DNA from: Nannochloropsis salina CCMP1776
Lineage: Eukaryota; Sar; Eustigmatophyceae; Eustigmatales; Monodopsidaceae
Direction of reading: 5' to 3'
Assembly: GCA_004565275.1 (NCBI GenBank)
Contig: SDOX01000008.1
Location: forward strand, 589,327 to 653,326
DNA length: 64,000 nucleotides
Under the pieces are notes generated by a model. That model worked only from the letters and a program-made list of their open reading frames with translations, was not told where the DNA came from and did no database searches. This document shows positions 9,303 through 21,300 of the stretch, one piece after another. The position numbers were made by a program, and so were the translations under genes. Position 1 is the stretch's first letter; every line of letters begins with the position of its first letter.

Positions 9303-9881
9303 TTATCTCGCAGTAGTCCCCGTCACCGGCAAGAGTCCGGCGCTCACCAATGAGGGAATTTCCAACGATAGCCAAGGGCCTAAGCCTAGTGCAAGAGCGT
9401 GGGCAATGCCAAATTTTGGCACGTTCCGGGCCCACAGCGGCTGAAAGTGGAGGTCTAAGCAGATGCGGCCTCCGCGGTAAATTTTAGCTGTCTTGCCGTC
9501 GAGATGCGGAATGATCAAGTCTGGACAAGTTGCTGGATAAGAAGCTGGCACGTCGAAATGGAGTGTGAACTCAAAGCGCACACCTTGATAATACGTCCAG
9601 CATTTCCCCTCCCACCGTGTACAAAGCTTGTTCAGGGGGTTGATTTGGAACCAGTCGTTGTCCTTCTCTTTGTTTATGCGGACCAAGGCAATCACCGCCT
9701 GCATCTCCTCCTTCACCCTCGAAATCCACTGGTTGCCATCGCGGGGACCCGCCCGTGTATGCAGCATTGGAATTTCCTCCAACACGTGCGGGGCATGGTC
9801 CGTGGAGGCCCACACGGGAGGCATCGGCTCTGATGCTGGTGCCTCAGCCCGACCCGCCTTACCGCCAGGCCCGCCGTCCAT
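9303..9881 (-). CDS. UFC1: UFM1-conjugating enzyme UFC1
   Basis: The E2 enzyme of ufmylation, which takes UFM1 from UBA5 and passes it to the UFL1 ligase complex at the ER. The match to UFC1 is strong along the whole chain: EIPMLHTRAGPRDG, NDWFQINP, the TRWEGKCW stretch, and the diagnostic LDGKTAKIYRGGRICL followed by HFQPLWARNVPKFG. The catalytic Cys is the one in GGRICL (codon 9461-9459, residue 141 counted from the start used here), and the TAK motif just before it is typical of UFC1 alone. I chose the ATG at 9881 (MDGGPGGKAG). The frame continues to 9968 but that part has no family similarity. The protein is slightly longer than human UFC1 (167 aa) at its N-terminus. It is divergent from BRE1. 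Confidence 0.93.
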   Translation of the reverse strand: MDGGPGGKAGRAEAPASEPMPPVWASTDHAPHVLEEIPMLHTRAGPRDGNQWISRVKEEMQAVIALVRINKEKDNDWFQINPLNKLCTRWEGKCWTYYQGVRFEFTLHFDVPASYPATCPDLIIPHLDGKTAKIYRGGRICLDLHFQPLWARNVPKFGIAHALALGLGPWLSLEIPSLVSAGLLPVTGTTAR

Positions 9882-10493
9882 GATGAGATTCTCCACCCCT
9901 GTGCGTGGGTACAAGGCTCCAAGGTCATTAAAGCAACGATAAAATAATCCATGCCCTACTTGTAGCACGCTTGGTCAGGGTTTCGTGACTTTCTTGCCCG
10001 TCGACCACAAGCGCAGGTTGTGGCGCGAAAGCGGGCCATCCACTCGCTTCTTTGCTTCCTGCCCCCCACGCACCGTGCCATTTCCGTAGAACTGGGGCAT
10101 CCGCTGCCTATTTAGTACCGTGCATATGTTACAAACGTCCGGTATTGGAGGGGTTTGGGGGGTTTGGATGACAATGTCAGACGCAAACGGGGTTTGTGAT
10201 GGCTATGAGGTCGAGCGGCAAACATGCTCCTCAGATCCACTACAGCGCACACTTTCCGAGTCAAACACTCTAACGACACTCATTCCATTTTTGTCATATT
10301 TGTCATAACAAGTGGTCCGGGGACACCTCTTCCCGTTGGGCGGGCAAGGTCTCTTCGCCTTTGCGTCCAATTGGGGTGAAAAGGGGCAAACGCACATCGG
10401 ACAGGGTGACGGTATCACCGTCTCCTTCTGCGCTCGTTGGACTCAGTATTGGGTGCCTCAGCCTGACACCCACATATCTAGCACATAGAAGTT
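9882..10493. other. Divergent intergenic region UFC1/BRE1
   Basis: About 610 bp, presumably holding both promoters. A G/T-rich stretch lies at about 10140-10170. No gene or RNA was recognised. Confidence 0.4.
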
Positions 10494-13169
10494 ATGTCTG
10501 GCTTCGAGAAGCTGAACACCGAAGAGCGGGAACCGTTCAATTTTTACGTTGTGAAGCAACAAAACCGGGCACTAAGCGCGGCGGTCAAGCAAAAGGAGCG
10601 TCAGATCAGAGAGCTAGCTGTCGCGATACGAGAGCAGCAGCGCGCGCAGGAGACCGACACTGCCCTTGTTTCGTGCGTGGAACGGCATTGGCGTCAGGTT
10701 GAGGGGGACGCTCGAAGGCTTTTGGAGGTGCTGGGTGATAATGGTGCAGGGGCCTTGTCGGGGGACAAGAACGACGAAGCAACCGGATGTGCGAGCAGTA
10801 TCCTGGAGAAAATAGTGTTGCGTGACGCCGACCGCTTTTTACTTGCAGACGTGACGAAGATTGCGGAAGCGGCGGCAGTGGATCCCTTGGACGACATTCT
10901 CAGGTTCGATGAAGAGGCAGGCGGCGAAGGGGCGTTGGGGGCAGACGCCATGGACACAGCCGGAGCCGACCCTCCGGGAGGGAAAAGAGGCACTGATCAA
11001 GGCGTGGACGAGGTTGTCGTAGCCAAAGTAGACAAGTTTATCCAAGAGCGCTGCTTGCTGACGCGTCAGGTCCTGCAAAAGCTGGTGCAGCGGTTGGAAG
11101 ATGATGGAACGAGAGCGGGTGGAAAAGGCGCCCGCGGGACGGAAGAGGACGGTCACGGCCCGAGTACCAGCATGCACGGGCCAGCTCCACCAGCGCACGG
11201 GGTCGGCAGCTCTTTTGCCGTTGCATCGGAGGGCGGATCGGACCGCGCGGAGATGTTACAGGCCCGGGTGGGGTTCTTGCAAGATCGACTGACAGTAGCC
11301 CGAAGTTGCCAACAGAAGCTTTATCGGGGCCTCGTCCGAGCCTTGAAAGATCGACATCGGTATAGGAGGGCGGAAGATTGGGGCCTTGTTCCCCAACGGG
11401 GCGTCCAGGATCTGGGGCAGAAAGGGTTAAGGCAGGAAGGGGGGGAGGACGGGGGGAGCAACGGGCACAGGGAGAGCGCAGGGTGTTGCCACGACGAGCA
11501 TAAGATGGGCGGGCACAAACGGAAGCGGTCCCTCATTGGTGCGGAGGCAGGGGCAGACGGAAACGGGAAGGGGGAAGAGGGCAAGACGACGCGCGAGGCG
11601 CAGCTGACGGCCGCCTTGGACACGCTGCAAGAGCTCAAGCACCTGGTCGCCACCCGGGGAGAGGAGCTGATGCAATTGAGGGAGGAGAAGATGGAGCTGA
11701 ACCGACGGATAACAAGCCTGGCAGGACCGGGCCTGGTGGATGAGAAGGCCGGGAAGTCCGCGCCGGAGAAGCAAGAGGGTGGGGGGATCGGGTGCCCAGG
11801 GCGACTTTCGGAGGAGCAGCTTGTCCGCCAGCCCCTCTACCAGAGCCTGCGGTCGGAGAGAGACAATTTGCGCCGTGAAAGCCAAATGAAGGAACGGCAA
11901 GTGCTCAGTCTCCGCCAAAATGTGGGGGATTTGGAGGGCAAGGTCCATTTGCTCGGCCGGAGCCGTCAGGCGGCTGTGGAGGCGGAGCGCGGGCACTTCA
12001 TCAGCCGTACAGAGGAGCTCATGCGGGAGAACCAAAGCTTGAGACGCTTCGTGGACGAACACGCGTTGGAAATGGAGGCGAAGCGCGTCTTGGTCCGGCA
12101 GGCGGATGAGCTGAAGGTGGCCTTGGCGGAGGAGCGGGCCGAGGCCAGTGGGCTCCGAGCTATCACCACCCATCAAGCCGCCGAGCTCAAGGAAGCTCGT
12201 TCGCAATGGTCTCAGCTCCAAGAACAATTGAAAGCACGGGAGGACGAGGCGAAGCGGCTCTCGGAGCAGGTTTTGGCCCCCTTGGGGGCGGACGAAGCCC
12301 GGGAAGGGCGCCTGGCCGAGCTGACCCGGCAACTGGAGGAAGCTCAGGGAGAGAAAGAGGGCCTGGGCGCCTTCCAAACCTCTCTCTTTCAGGAGACAGA
12401 GTCACTCACGGCGGCCTACGAAAAGCTTTCCGAGAGCACCCAGCGACTCAAGCAGCAGGTGGAGGAGAAGGAGAAGCGGAACAATCGCCTGCAGGATGAG
12501 TTGTTAAAGTCCAAGGCCACCGAACAGATGCAAGTAGAGCGGGCATCGGCGCTGGAACGGCGACAGCAGGACTTCGAGAGGCTGCGGCTTGAACAAACAG
12601 CGACAGTGAAGGAGTTACAGGAGCTGGTAGAGCTGTTGCGGACCCAATGTGCGGGGCTGGCGCAGACGAGGAGAGAGGCTGAGGAAGGGGCGCAGGCGGA
12701 CGCGGAGAAGCTGCATCAGGCCCAGCGGGAGGCAGATGAAGCCGCGCAAAGCCTGCGGGAGTTCCAAAACAAGCTGCAGGCGATGACGAGCAGAGCGGAG
12801 GACTTGAGCCGCGAGCTGGACAAAGTGGAGAGGGAAAGGTTCTTGCTGCGGGAAGAGGTGGGCTCCCTGACTCGAAAATTACAGAAGGTGCAAGTCAAAA
12901 TTGAGCCTACACAAGGAGCGGGTGCCGGAGGCATGGGATTAAATTCTGCCACAGGTGGTGGCCGGGAGGCAGCGCAAAACGAGACACTTCTAAAATTGTT
13001 GAATTGCTCTGTCTGCAACGTCCGCTGGAAGGATTGTGTTATTACCAAGTGCTACCATCTTTTCTGCCAGCCTTGCATTCAGAGCAACCTGAAAGTGCGT
13101 AGCCGAAAATGTCCAGCCTGTGGTAAACATTTTTCAGAGAATGATGTGAAGCCAATTTTCCTGACCTAA
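10494..13169 (+). CDS. BRE1: BRE1-type E3 ubiquitin ligase for histone H2B (RNF20/40 homologue)
   Basis: An 891-residue nuclear E3 ligase expected to mono-ubiquitinate histone H2B with RAD6 during transcription. Most of the chain (about residues 20-60, 380-820) is long coiled coil, rich in Glu, Leu, Arg and Gln, separated by acidic or Gly-rich linkers. The C-terminus is a C3HC4 RING at about residues 838-880: CSVC, CVITKCYHLFCQPC, then KCPACGKHFSENDVKPIFL. The RING at the extreme C-terminus, ending in the ENDVKPIFL-like tail, is the mark of BRE1/RNF20/RNF40/HUB proteins. No intron is needed. A possible polyadenylation hexamer lies 87 bp past the stop. A generic RING/coiled-coil ligase is the only alternative and is less likely. 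Confidence 0.9.
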   Translation: MSGFEKLNTEEREPFNFYVVKQQNRALSAAVKQKERQIRELAVAIREQQRAQETDTALVSCVERHWRQVEGDARRLLEVLGDNGAGALSGDKNDEATGCASSILEKIVLRDADRFLLADVTKIAEAAAVDPLDDILRFDEEAGGEGALGADAMDTAGADPPGGKRGTDQGVDEVVVAKVDKFIQERCLLTRQVLQKLVQRLEDDGTRAGGKGARGTEEDGHGPSTSMHGPAPPAHGVGSSFAVASEGGSDRAEMLQARVGFLQDRLTVARSCQQKLYRGLVRALKDRHRYRRAEDWGLVPQRGVQDLGQKGLRQEGGEDGGSNGHRESAGCCHDEHKMGGHKRKRSLIGAEAGADGNGKGEEGKTTREAQLTAALDTLQELKHLVATRGEELMQLREEKMELNRRITSLAGPGLVDEKAGKSAPEKQEGGGIGCPGRLSEEQLVRQPLYQSLRSERDNLRRESQMKERQVLSLRQNVGDLEGKVHLLGRSRQAAVEAERGHFISRTEELMRENQSLRRFVDEHALEMEAKRVLVRQADELKVALAEERAEASGLRAITTHQAAELKEARSQWSQLQEQLKAREDEAKRLSEQVLAPLGADEAREGRLAELTRQLEEAQGEKEGLGAFQTSLFQETESLTAAYEKLSESTQRLKQQVEEKEKRNNRLQDELLKSKATEQMQVERASALERRQQDFERLRLEQTATVKELQELVELLRTQCAGLAQTRREAEEGAQADAEKLHQAQREADEAAQSLREFQNKLQAMTSRAEDLSRELDKVERERFLLREEVGSLTRKLQKVQVKIEPTQGAGAGGMGLNSATGGGREAAQNETLLKLLNCSVCNVRWKDCVITKCYHLFCQPCIQSNLKVRSRKCPACGKHFSENDVKPIFLT

Positions 13170-14005
13170 GCTCAAGATGGCAAACTGGTGGGGGAGGGGG
13201 CGACGGGGGGGGAATGGCGAGATGCCGATGGAGCTCGGCAATGTACTTTTTGACGAATAAAATGGTCGAAGGATCCGCAAGACCTTTCTGGATCTTAAGT
13301 GTCTACGAGATAAATTGAAATTGATGAGACAAAAATGCCTGCAAGATAAGAAATAAAAGACAATTGCTTTGCTGCGTGACCGAGCGGATGAGGAAAAGAT
13401 CTTGATTGCTCCGAATCCCAGCACCGCCGGCTATGGCTAAAAGCACGTCTGGCTATGCGTCCTTGAAGGCTAACGTCGTCTCTTTTTCATCGACGAGCTT
13501 TTCATGCCGTGTCGGCACACTATATCTACGGACGCGTCCTTGATCCCTGCTAAGTCAAACATTTTATGCGCCGGGCGAATGGGGACTCGCCGGAAACGGC
13601 AAATCGCAGCACGGAGCTTTTTGAACTGGGAAAAGGCTTTTGCTGGCCCCGACGGCGTCAGTCGTCTCAAGAGTCGCACTTCCTGGACGCAATTATAGGA
13701 TAAGCATGAATTCTTGACGCGTGCAGCACATTTGAAGGCGGTTACATGCTTTTCGCTGTTCAAAGACACACAATTTATGCTATAGTTTGTCGTCTCCATG
13801 ATGCAGAGGTAGTGAGGATGAAATTGTGCAGCAATTTTGGGGACTTATACCCATTTCCCACACTTCCATACACGCATGCAAAGGCTTTTCGCCCGACATT
13901 TTTGAGCCTTGCGCATTTACATTGCCGACCTTGGCCACGCAGCTAAGGGAGCTTCCTCGGACTCGGTTCCCCAGCGCGGCGTAGAGCCCGAGCAGGATCA
14001 TTCTC
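13170..14005. other. Intergenic region upstream of the Cas1-SGNH gene
   Basis: 836 bp between two genes on the same strand. Besides the AATAAA at 13256 I see no gene. A stretch at 13377-13418 has A-box and B-box-like words of a tRNA but does not fold as one (see rejected items). Confidence 0.4.
13256..13261 (+). terminator. Candidate polyadenylation signal AATAAA after BRE1
   Basis: A canonical AATAAA hexamer about 87 bp downstream of the BRE1 stop codon. Whether this organism uses the hexamer is not known from the sequence, so this is only a candidate. Confidence 0.3.
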
Positions 14006-17000
14006 ATGGAGAATGCTGCTCTCTCTGGAGGTCAAATGGCTTGTTCAATGCTATTTGGAACAGCCATAATAACCTACTTGGGACTGGAAATTTCCCGCTT
14101 ACGTGTACTCATGCTGGTAAGTCAAGTTTACGAATGGCTTCCCTTCCCCCCAAGCCCGCCTTGTTGCCGCCGCTCCAGTCCTATCATTTCCGTCACACTG
14201 CCCTCTATCGGAGCTCGAAACATCCTTTATTGCCGCCCTGAGGAATTACCATCTGACCTTAACCCGACATCTGACGCCAATCAATTCAGGACGGCGTGGA
14301 CCCTGCGTCCCGGCATGTCGCAAGCAAGCACTCCGAGCCCCTGGCATGGACGTTTCCGTCGCTCTACGCCTTTTTTCGGGACGTTGCTGCCTTAGGCTTG
14401 GTCTTGCTGGTGGCCTTTATGTGCGAGAAATATCCTCTTTTCCCCCGCGGAGAAAAATCCTGGGATGGCGACATGTATTGGTTCCTGTGTCTTCTCCTCC
14501 TGGTCGCCTCGGTGATGACCATGCGGAAGGGGAAGAGCACCGACATCCTAAACCGAGACCAGACCGAGGAGTGGAAGGGGTGGATGCAGTTTATGTTCCT
14601 CCTGTACCACTACTACAAAGCGGAAGAGGTGTACAATGCCATACGGATTATGATAACCTGCTACGTGTGGATGACCGGTTTCGGAAATTTCAGTTTCTTC
14701 TACATCAAGCAGGACTTCGGCGTGGTGCGCTTCCTCCAAATGCTGTGGCGGCTCAATTTCCTTGTCATTCTCCTTTGCCTGAGCCAAGGGAACACGTACA
14801 TTCTGTATTACATTTGTCCTCTGCACACCTTCTACTTCCTCCTCGTCTACGCGACCATGCGCGTCTTGCCCAAGCACAACCATGGAAAATGGGATGTCCG
14901 CTTCAAGCTCTTGGGCGTGGGCCTCCTCATCTACGTGGTCTGGGACCTGTTTGAGGGCGAGGTCTTTAAGGTCCTCTTCAGCCCCTTCCTGAGCACAGCT
15001 CCCGTCATCGGCGCCAAAGCAGGCACTCTATGGGAATGGTATTTCCGCACCTCGCTGGATCACTGGTCGACGCTCCTGGGCATGATTTTCGCGCTCAATT
15101 TCCCCATGGCTACGCGCTGGCTGACAAAGCTTGAAGAGCAATCGGTGGGCGAGCAGGTGCGAGTGAAAGGTCTGACCGGGCTCTGTGTTGCCGCGCCTTT
15201 CTTGTGGTGGGTGTGGGAAATCTTTCCCCGCCCCAAGCTCGAGTACAACCTGACCAACGGCTACTTTGGCTTCATTCCCCTTTTGGCCTATATCTTCTTC
15301 CGGAACTTGACCCCGGGCCTGCGGGTGTGGCACTCGGCCTTGCTCCACGACATCGGGAAAGTAACCTTGGAGACCTACCTAATGCAGCACCACGTGTGGT
15401 TGACAAGCAACGCCAAGACGTTGCTGGTCCTCGTTCCGGGCTTCCCCAAGTGCAATTTGGTGGTGGTCTCTGTTATATTTGTCTTTCTGAGCAGGTACGT
15501 TGTTGCTCTGCAATTCGATGCGTGACACCACCGTCTCGACATAGATTTCCGAGACACGTAACCTGTCCGTCTTCCCCCCCCCCCCCTTCCTTTCTTCCTC
15601 CCGCCCTCCCTCACCAGGCAAACCTTCTACATCACCATGTCGCTGCGGGGGATGGTCCTGCCGGATGACCGTCGTCGATGCGTTACCGGAGCTGTAGCCA
15701 CACTTATCCTCCTTGGCGCTCTCCTGGGCCTTGGGTGGGTTTTCACGGAGGTGGGAGCGGGGTTTCCCGTCGCAGTTTTCGTCTCCGCGGTCGCTGCCAT
15801 GGTCCTCCTTGCTCTTATCCACCGGCACCTTAACCTGAATCTGTGGGGGCAGGCCCGCCATGGCCCCTCGGGCAGCGGGGGGTTGACCGGCCTGCGGGCT
15901 CCCTCTTCCCCCGAGTCTGTGATCTCTCTTGGGCGCGTCCTCTGCACCCTCGCCTTGACAACCTGCCTCCTTTCCCTCCCGTTGCGGCATTTATCCAGCG
16001 GGGCACAGAGTGGTCAGAACAGTGGAGGCAGCGGGCTCTTGATGACACCGGCAGAGGCAGGTGGAAATGCGCAGAAGCTTGCTGTCAGTGGCCAACCCTC
16101 CTCGCACGCTGCGATGGCCACCACGCCGTGTTTGGCGTTGCTGAATGAGATGGGGGCATGGAGCAAGGGAGGAAATGAATGGATGTGGAACCGGGAGGGA
16201 GAGATGAAATGTGGCTTCCGCGGCTTTGATCAAGGCGCGCTTCGGGCCTTGTACTCGGAGAGGGAGACGGTCATCATGGGAGACTCGCTGGGCCGCAAGT
16301 ATTATTTTTCCCTCTTGGCGGGCCTCGGGTACCCTGCCCCAGAGGCCAACAATACGGAAGCAAAGATACATCAAGATCTGGGGTGGGAAGGGGCGAAGGA
16401 GGAAAAAATGGATATTTCCTTCCTGTGGCGGCCCTACGCGAAGGATGTGGTGGAGGAGATCCAGCTCTGGGGAGAGGAAGGCAGAAAACCTGGCCTGGTG
16501 GTCCTGAGCTTTGGATTGTGGGACACGTTGCACAACACACCGGCAGCAGACTTTGACGCGGCGCTGGAAACCCTTAATCAAGTCTTGAAAACCATGGGCG
16601 AGGGCACAGGCGGCGACGACAAAGTCGCAGTGGGAGCCTCATCGAAATCAACGCCCGGGATCCTCAGGCTTTGGCTGATGCCGACCACGATTGTGGACAG
16701 CAAATTGTTGACGGCGGATAAGCAGGAACGGATGACAGAGGCTCAGGTAGCGACGGTGCGGAGGCGGACCTACGAAAGCCTTGTGCAAGGTGGTGGGGTG
16801 CAAGCTGTATTGGACGGCCGAATTGTAAGTAGAGGGCAGGAGGAGAGGAGCTTGGATGGAGTCCATTACGACGATGCAGTATATGACGCTCTCATGCAGA
16901 TGGGCACAAACGCCTTGGTCTTATGGGAGAAGAGTGGGGGGGGGGACGAGATGAAAGACAAGAGTAAAGAGGTGGCGATTGAAGGGGCGGGACGAGCGAG

Positions 17001-17649
17001 ACGTGCACGGAGAGAGCGATTTTTGTTTGAAGTGGACGCCAGGCCATCAGAGGACATAGCGGATTGGGAACCCTGGATCTCACTACGACGTAGAGGGCAC
17101 GAAGGCCTGCACAGTATCCAGTGGGCGCGCCGGCTCCAAGACGGTGTCGCCGTGAACAGGACTTTGGCGTCGGGCGTCGGGATAGGAGGCGCCAGTCCGT
17201 CGATTTCTCCGCAAAGCCTCAAGTCCAAGCAGGTCGATGGGTCCATGTCGTCGCCTATGCATGGAGCAATCATCTTGGCAATCCTTCTCGTGATGCTTTT
17301 CACCATGGACAGTTACTTCGGGGCGTCTATTTTTGGGCGATTGTTGGCGTGTTCTAGCCTGGTGATTACGTGGGAGGAAGCATACGAACCGCTTCTGAGT
17401 AAACTCTTGAGAACCCCTTCTTACCCTGGGAGTGCAGGTATTGGTGGCGGTTTAGGAACCGGCAATTCAGGGGGGAACAGTGCAGGAGGGAGCGGGGTTG
17501 GGCCTCGGCCCATACCCCATCATGCGGGAGGGGCGGTGGTGAGGGGGCGGTACACGCCTGTTCCTCAGTCGGAGATAGAACTGGGAACGGCAGATGATCG
17601 GCCGGAGTCGCCCTCGAATAGCGGAACGAGCGCCACAAGTGAGGAATGA
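14006..17649 (+). CDS. Cas1-type polysaccharide O-acetyltransferase with C-terminal SGNH domain (3 exons)
   Basis: Exons 14006-14116, 14290-15494 and 15618-17649; introns are GTAAGT...CAG and GTACGT...CAG, with phases 0 and 2 matching exactly. The product is 1,115 aa. Residues 1-37 (exon 1) form an N-terminal hydrophobic segment. Exon 2 and the start of exon 3 encode the multi-helix Cas1p acyltransferase domain (about residues 60-500; landmarks NRDQTEEWKGWMQFMFLLYHYY, abbreviated here, HTFYF, TLETYLMQHHVWL). Residues about 600-870 form an SGNH/PC-esterase-like domain: GDS with Ser662, FGLWDTLH, and the D852-G-V-H855 catalytic pair. One more membrane helix lies near 985 and then a Gly/Ser tail. 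The family (CASD1, fungal Cas1p, plant RWA) moves acetyl groups onto sugars in the Golgi. Here the SGNH domain comes after the membrane domain, whereas in CASD1/Cas1p it comes first. The second intron has a long C-tract. Confidence 0.82.
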
Positions 17650-18358
17650 GGACTCAATTTCTTTTTCAAGTGTATGATGAAACGTGTGTAGGTTACAGAA
17701 TCATGTTGAGTGGGGTTGACTGCATCGGTAGGGTGGGGGGTGGAAAATAGGAGAATAACCTTAAAGGCCAGTCGTGCGTGAAGGCCGCGCAACAACTTGG
17801 GTGCGACGACTCCACACGAAGAGGCCGCTCAAAGCACAATACGTTAGCTACGTCTCAGTGATGGGTCGGACTTTTTCATCAGGATTTTCGGCCTGTCATA
17901 TTATTAATTACCTTACTTAATCCCTGATATTCAGGGCATTTTACATGTTACACTTCCAAGCCATTTTTGGCTTCAGGAATCTAGCCTTATGACTATCGGT
18001 AACTTCCCTTACGTTCAAAGCACGATTCAGCATCAAGGGAAAATTCAGTCGGCAAAAAAGTAAGCCGCTCTCCTCAATCTGACCCAGTCGATAAATGCTC
18101 CGCTTGTATGTACCACGAGCGCACGCCACAACGAGCGCAAGTCGTCGCAAGCTCACTAATCTGTATGGCTCTTACGTCAAGACGCCATTACACATCAGAG
18201 CTTTGCGTACGCCATGGAGACTCGTGGCAATGGTTGTAAAAATGCAACATTGCGACTCCGCAGCACGTGACAATAGGCAGAACGAAACCGCACGTGCTGT
18301 AGAAAACACCCATTTTGTCTTCCATATGGCCGACTAAACTGGCAAAATCGATTTATCC
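17650..18358. other. Convergent intergenic region
   Basis: 709 bp between the 3' ends of the Cas1-SGNH gene (+) and the TPR/DUF4470-like gene (-). No gene, RNA or repeat was recognised. Confidence 0.45.
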
Positions 18359-21300
18359 TCAATATGTGCGGTATTTGTGCAGTGAACGCTCCTCGGCAGT
18401 TGCCATAAGCGAGGCATTCCCCGAAACCATCCCTCTGCCGGTCTCTGCTGGATTCCCGTAGGCCCCTATGTGGCCCCCTTCCGCGACCTCCACGTCCATG
18501 GCGGATTCAGTCGTCTCTCCCACGGCCTCCCCGATTTCGCTTTCCCGCAATTCCTGCATCTCCTGCATGTGCGCATGGATGTGCGGCCGGAGCAAGGCCG
18601 GGTCGTCCGAGAGGGGGAAAGGCTTGGTGAGGGGTTGCCAACTGTCCGTTCGCAGTAAACAGAGATGGAAACTCCTGGCAACGAGCTGCCGCAAGTCGTC
18701 CTTGGGCATGAGAAGAGTGACCAGCGAGGTCCGTGAGTCCCAACGGACGCAAGAGAAGAGGTGTACGTCACCACTTTTTTGCGCTGCAGGAGCGAGGAGG
18801 AGGGGCCGCAGCCCTTGGTTTTCGGGAGTTGGATGGGGTTCGTGGCCAGTCTTGCTGGGCGAGGAAGAGAAAGTGCAGGCGGTGTGAGAGCAGCCGTGAG
18901 GAGGCATTTGCACGTAATGGTTGGAGGGATCGAAGGCTTCGGCATGCGTCGCTAGAAAAGCAGGGGAGACTAAGACGGCGCCCACGACCTTTGCCAGCGG
19001 TACGCCCGTCGCTTTCAGACAGGATTCGGCTTGAACAGCCAACGCTTCCGCACTTTCTCTCCCTTCACAGGGAAGCTGCTGGCGCCACGGTACCGTCAAG
19101 CGCAGCTGCGTGACGTCCTCTGGCCGTGGCAAGCGATGTCCGACTGGTGCACACAGGCGGAAACCAAGTTTCGGCTGCCATAGCCCGGCGAGCGTTCGCA
19201 TTTCCAGGGAGAAAGCCCCCGTGGGCACTGCGCGCGAAAGCTGCTGCTGGCGCCATGTGTACTGGGGCAACCAGGGTGTCTTATCAGGGGGTACCGCAGC
19301 AGTGGTAAGCTCTCCGATCATGGCGTGCTCGATGACCCAAGCCAAATTGTGGGGTGGGAAGTCCATGTGTGCGACCAGGTAGTGACAGAGCTCGAAAAAG
19401 GCCTGAAGGGTGAGCGGGCGGATCTCGGTGTGTGTGAGCACGCAATCCCGACATAAGGGCATGGCGATACTGAGAAACACCGTGGAAAGCCAGGCTTGCA
19501 CATCGCGCCCGGAGGGGAGGTGCTGTGTGGGCGGGAGCGGGGTGGTAAAAGGGGCCGGGGAGGATGTCCGGTGCGGCGTGCTCTCGTCCTTCTCCATGTC
19601 GAGGTGAAGACTCTCCTCTCCGGGGCCTTCCAGGAGCAAGGGCGGAGCGCGGCTCCACTCGATCAAGTGGGCCCATATGCCTCCGTATTCGTGGTTCACT
19701 CCCAGATAGGTCGGGAGGCAGGCCATGTCGGGCACATACAACCCCATGGAATGTGCGTATTCGGGCAAGTCTTGAAAATTGGCATTAAATTTCAGCACAC
19801 TGTGCTTCAAGGCGGATCCAGGACTCGTTTTGAGGAGGGGGATGAGTTTGATCATGGAGGGGAGAAGCGTGGTGTAGTCGGGGACGTTGCTGATGAGAAC
19901 ACGGTCCAAGCTATTGGGGGCGCGCGTGCTGCCCAGATCATGTACGTCGCCAAGGAACATTTGCATTTTCAGGGTCCCTGCTTCCAAGAAGCCCGCCAGT
20001 CCCAGTGCTACTTCTGAGAAGAAGAGGGCGGCTGATCGGAAGGCTTCTTGACGGGCCAAGTGGTTCTCGTCCCCAGGCTGAATCAACAACAATTTCAAGG
20101 CTTTGAATGGGCAGAAATGGAGCTCTGTCAAGGAGGAGGAGGCAACGGCCGCTTTGTCCAGCTTGCCCGGCAACATGGCCTCCATGGGAATGTCTGCCGA
20201 GACCAAGGTCACATTGGGCCGCCAGGTGTTGTGCAAATTACGGCCTTGGCTCTTGTCCATCAAGCCCATGCCCCGTGCGGCCTCCGGGGTGGGCACCGGT
20301 AAGAGCATGGTGGTGTGGAAAAAGTCGATTTCACGGTGCGCCGCGGGCAAGTGCCGCATGAGGTCCAAGGTGCGGGGATCCACGTCTTCCGCCCAGTGGT
20401 CGCGCAAAAAGGCCCGCTTCTCTTCCGGCGTCGCCCCTTCCGCTTCCCGCATCTGATTGATCTCCTCGTCGTCCATCGCCTCGATTTGTTCCAACATCGC
20501 CTCCCTCACCTGTGCCCTCCACTGTTGCTCCAAACTCAAATTTGACTCCTCCATCGCATCCGCCCTGGCGCCCCCTCCAGTCCCTCCCCCTTGGTCGTGC
20601 GAAGCCGTCTGCAACCCCCCCTCATCCTCCTCCTCGGTCGGCCTCTGCATGGAGGATTGGTAGATGCGCGCCATCACGTCCGCTCCCATGGTCTTGCACA
20701 GGACGCGCCAATGGTCCACCACGTTCTTGACCGCCTCCCTATCTTTCTTGGCCTTGATTCTCAACCAGGAGAACCCGAGGTTGGAGGAGAATTGGAAGGG
20801 CGTGGAAGATTGGGATGCATCCAGGAGGCTCGGTCCCGCGGACGGCGTGGACGCGAGGGGAGGACTGCTGCCGACGCGGGCATCGTGGTCACTGCCGGGA
20901 AGTCTGGAGGCCTGGGTGAGCGAGTTGCTCTTACTCATGTCGTTTAGTGTCCGTTGTAGCCAATCGGCTTCGTTGGGCATCAGGAAGGCGCCCAAGTAGA
21001 GGTGGTAGCAGCGATACACAGCCTCTGCTACTGCGTCTGAGCTCTCGAGCAACGCCAGTGGATCTAAGCTTCCCGTCCCCGCCACCCCCTCGTCCACTCC
21101 CTCCATCCCCCACTCTATCCCTTGCTCCCTAGCCGCCTCCTGCAGGATGATCCCGAGCTCTGCCAGCGCCTTGAACATTATCACGGCTCGGGTCAGGCAC
21201 TCCGCCTTCACGTCGTTCAATATCATCGACAGACTCATCGTTTTGTAAGTCAACTGGCCCTTGCTCCCCTTCACTTGCTGATAAATGTCCCGAAACGTCG

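Noticed and set aside
11427-12377. A long minus frame opposite BRE1
   Set aside because: It is a Leu/Pro/Arg-rich shadow of coiled-coil codons.
13370-13428. A tRNA-like stretch with A-box (TGACCGAGCGG) and B-box (GCTCCGAATCC) words
   Set aside because: The T-stem and the acceptor stem do not pair, so it is not a functional tRNA. At most it is a relic.
14296-15525. Cas1 domain as a separate protein ending at 15525
   Set aside because: It would start at GTG and end inside an intron. The spliced model gives an ATG, fits both phases and adds the SGNH domain.
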